A DNA stretch of 34,992 nt from JAFGHJ01 sp964523975. Lineage in GTDB: Bacteria; Hydrothermota; UBA3072. The position numbers and the translations under genes were made by a program. The DNA lies in assembly GCA_964523975.1 (NCBI GenBank), contig CAZGBM010000015.1:1-34992 (forward strand), read 5' to 3'. Below are positions 34,318 to 34,992 of this stretch, one piece after another. Positions within the stretch are counted from its first letter, which is position 1. Every line of letters starts with the position of its first letter. The notes beneath the pieces are model-generated. The model was not told the DNA's origin. It did not search any database and was given only the letters and a program-made list of their open reading frames with translations.

Positions 34318-34710
34318 AAATATTAAAAATCAAAAAGAAAAATGACATATAAAAATGCAAAATTAACTCTTTCTTACAACAAAATGTTTAACCGAAAAAA
34401 ATACGGATTTTCTATTGCCCCCAACAACCCGTTTTTTTAACAACAAATTGCACAAATTACACAAATAAATAAATTAAGAATAGTATTTTCTATTGATGTA
34501 AAAAACAAAGTCTTTTTTTAATATTCGTGTTATTTGTGTGATTCGTTGTTTCTTTTTTAATTAGTTCGATGGGTCGTTAGGCGGTTGGATGTTTAAAACA
34601 GAAAAGAAAAAATTGGGTGTGGTGAGGCTCTGTGTTCTCTGTGTCTCTGTGGCTAATTTTTTTTGAACTTTGATTTGTAATTTTCCATTTTGATATTTGC
34701 TTTTTACATT
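34318..34710 (+). repeat. Large intergenic repeat element, copy in plus orientation
   Basis: 393 bp between ffh and the rRNA-type promoters, the inverted partner of 23260-23651. Within it, 28-nt arms at 34439-34466 and 34523-34550 are inverted repeats with five mismatches; they enclose a 56-nt loop that itself contains AATAG-TATTTT-CTATT. The right half carries GGGTCGTTAGGCGGTTGGAT and then TGGTGAGGCTCTGTGTTCTC with CTGTGTCTCTGTGGC. A tail to 34731, TTTTAGCGGTTTTGCCGCG, is shared with the elements ending at 6467 and 7860 but not with the copy at 23260. No gene, terminal inverted repeats or obvious target duplication were seen. Confidence 0.92.
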
Positions 34711-34777
34711 TTAGCGGTTTTGCCGCGTTGTGTTCTTTATAGTTGAAAAATGGTGTAAAATAAGGAAACCTTCCCTC

Positions 34778-34805
34778 TTGACAAAACAGTTCGGGTGTTT
34801 ATATT
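34778..34805 (+). promoter_or_regulatory. Upstream promoter (P1) of a predicted rRNA operon
   Basis: TTGACA (34778-34783), 16 nt, TATATT (34800-34805). A TATAAT also occurs at 34806-34811 but would need a 22-nt spacer. Tandem promoters before a boxA leader are typical of rRNA operons. Confidence 0.55.
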
Positions 34806-34912
34806 TATAATAAACTTAGTTAAAAATTAGTTTAAAAAAGTTTTATCAGGATTGGCTTGGAGTGTTAAAAGGTCAAAAAGGGTTTTTTATACTGTTTTTT
34901 AATGAAAAGCCC

Positions 34913-34940
34913 TTGACAAATTTAATTAAGAGATTATTAA
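34913..34940 (+). promoter_or_regulatory. Downstream promoter (P2) of a predicted rRNA operon
   Basis: TTGACA (34913-34918), 16 nt, TATTAA (34935-34940), preceded by a strongly AT-rich stretch (34883-34910) that could act as an UP element. Transcription would start at about 34947, next to the boxA-like sequence. Confidence 0.65.
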
Positions 34941-34947
34941 TAAAACC

Positions 34948-34960
34948 TGTTCTTTGATAA
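34948..34960 (+). promoter_or_regulatory. boxA-like antitermination signal of the rRNA leader
   Basis: TGTTCTTTGATAA, followed by TTGAATAGAT, closely matches bacterial rRNA leader boxA sequences (TGCTCTTTAACAA in E. coli, and TCTTTGAAAACTGAA-type leaders in Firmicutes). The NusB-S10 complex binds such sites. The 16S rRNA gene itself must begin to the right of the window. Confidence 0.72.
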
Positions 34961-34992
34961 TTGAATAGATAATAGATGTTAGACTTTTGGAC

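Overview
The window is AT-rich chromosomal DNA from a Gram-negative (diderm) bacterium. It carries outer-membrane biogenesis genes (TamB, an Omp85 barrel), periplasmic parvulin chaperones, a type IV pilus secretin operon, a TonB-dependent receptor, lipoproteins and a SprA-like giant surface/translocon protein. SprA-like proteins, the short RpoD-type sigma factor without region 1.1, and the PKD plus YVTN-propeller lipoprotein suggest an uncultured lineage near the FCB superphylum (for example WOR-3 or Cloacimonadota-like). This placement is inference from gene content; no rRNA lies inside the window. Dense conserved housekeeping genes, and no phage or transposase genes, argue for a core chromosomal region.

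Layout. 1-6159 (+): the end of an unidentified gene, a small membrane protein with a TrkA-C domain, then tamB overlapping an Omp85 partner gene with three POTRA domains. 6532-7410 (+): a zinc-type CDF exporter. 7962-17957 (+): three consecutive parvulin-type PPIase genes, pdxA, and a 5.4-kb sprA-like gene. 17961-22330 (-): pilMNOPQ in one overlapping operon behind a consensus promoter, converging on sprA with a 3-nt gap. 22440-23180 (-): a LipM/LplA-type lipoyl-pathway transferase. 23846-30648 (+): hsp20, htrA, a primary-type sigma factor, a degenerate LytM factor, thiC and a TonB-dependent receptor, mostly touching or overlapping. 31149-32378 (+): a propeller lipoprotein with its own consensus promoter. 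32465-34264 (-): ffh and a DUF456 membrane protein. The last ~215 bases hold tandem promoters and a boxA-like leader, which predicts a 16S rRNA gene (+ strand) just past the right edge.

Theme. Much of the window serves the envelope: barrel assembly (TamA/TamB), chaperones (three parvulins, HtrA), very large barrels and secretins (SprA, PilQ, TonB receptor), cell-wall control (dLytM) and SRP targeting (Ffh). hsp20-htrA-sigma-dLytM looks like a stress operon, with a palindrome upstream that resembles a CIRCE operator in its spacing and core.

The least explained DNA is intergenic. All five gaps over 300 bp carry dispersed repeat modules. One ~392-bp element is present twice in inverted orientation (23260-23651 and 34318-34710), with about 265 bp identical by eye, and once as a diverged copy (7493-7860). 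It encodes nothing convincing and contains a long internal inverted repeat. Other points worth a second look are an apparent AUA start on the sigma factor, a Glu at the catalytic Asp position of HtrA, a LytM domain lacking metal ligands, and two genes that look leaderless.
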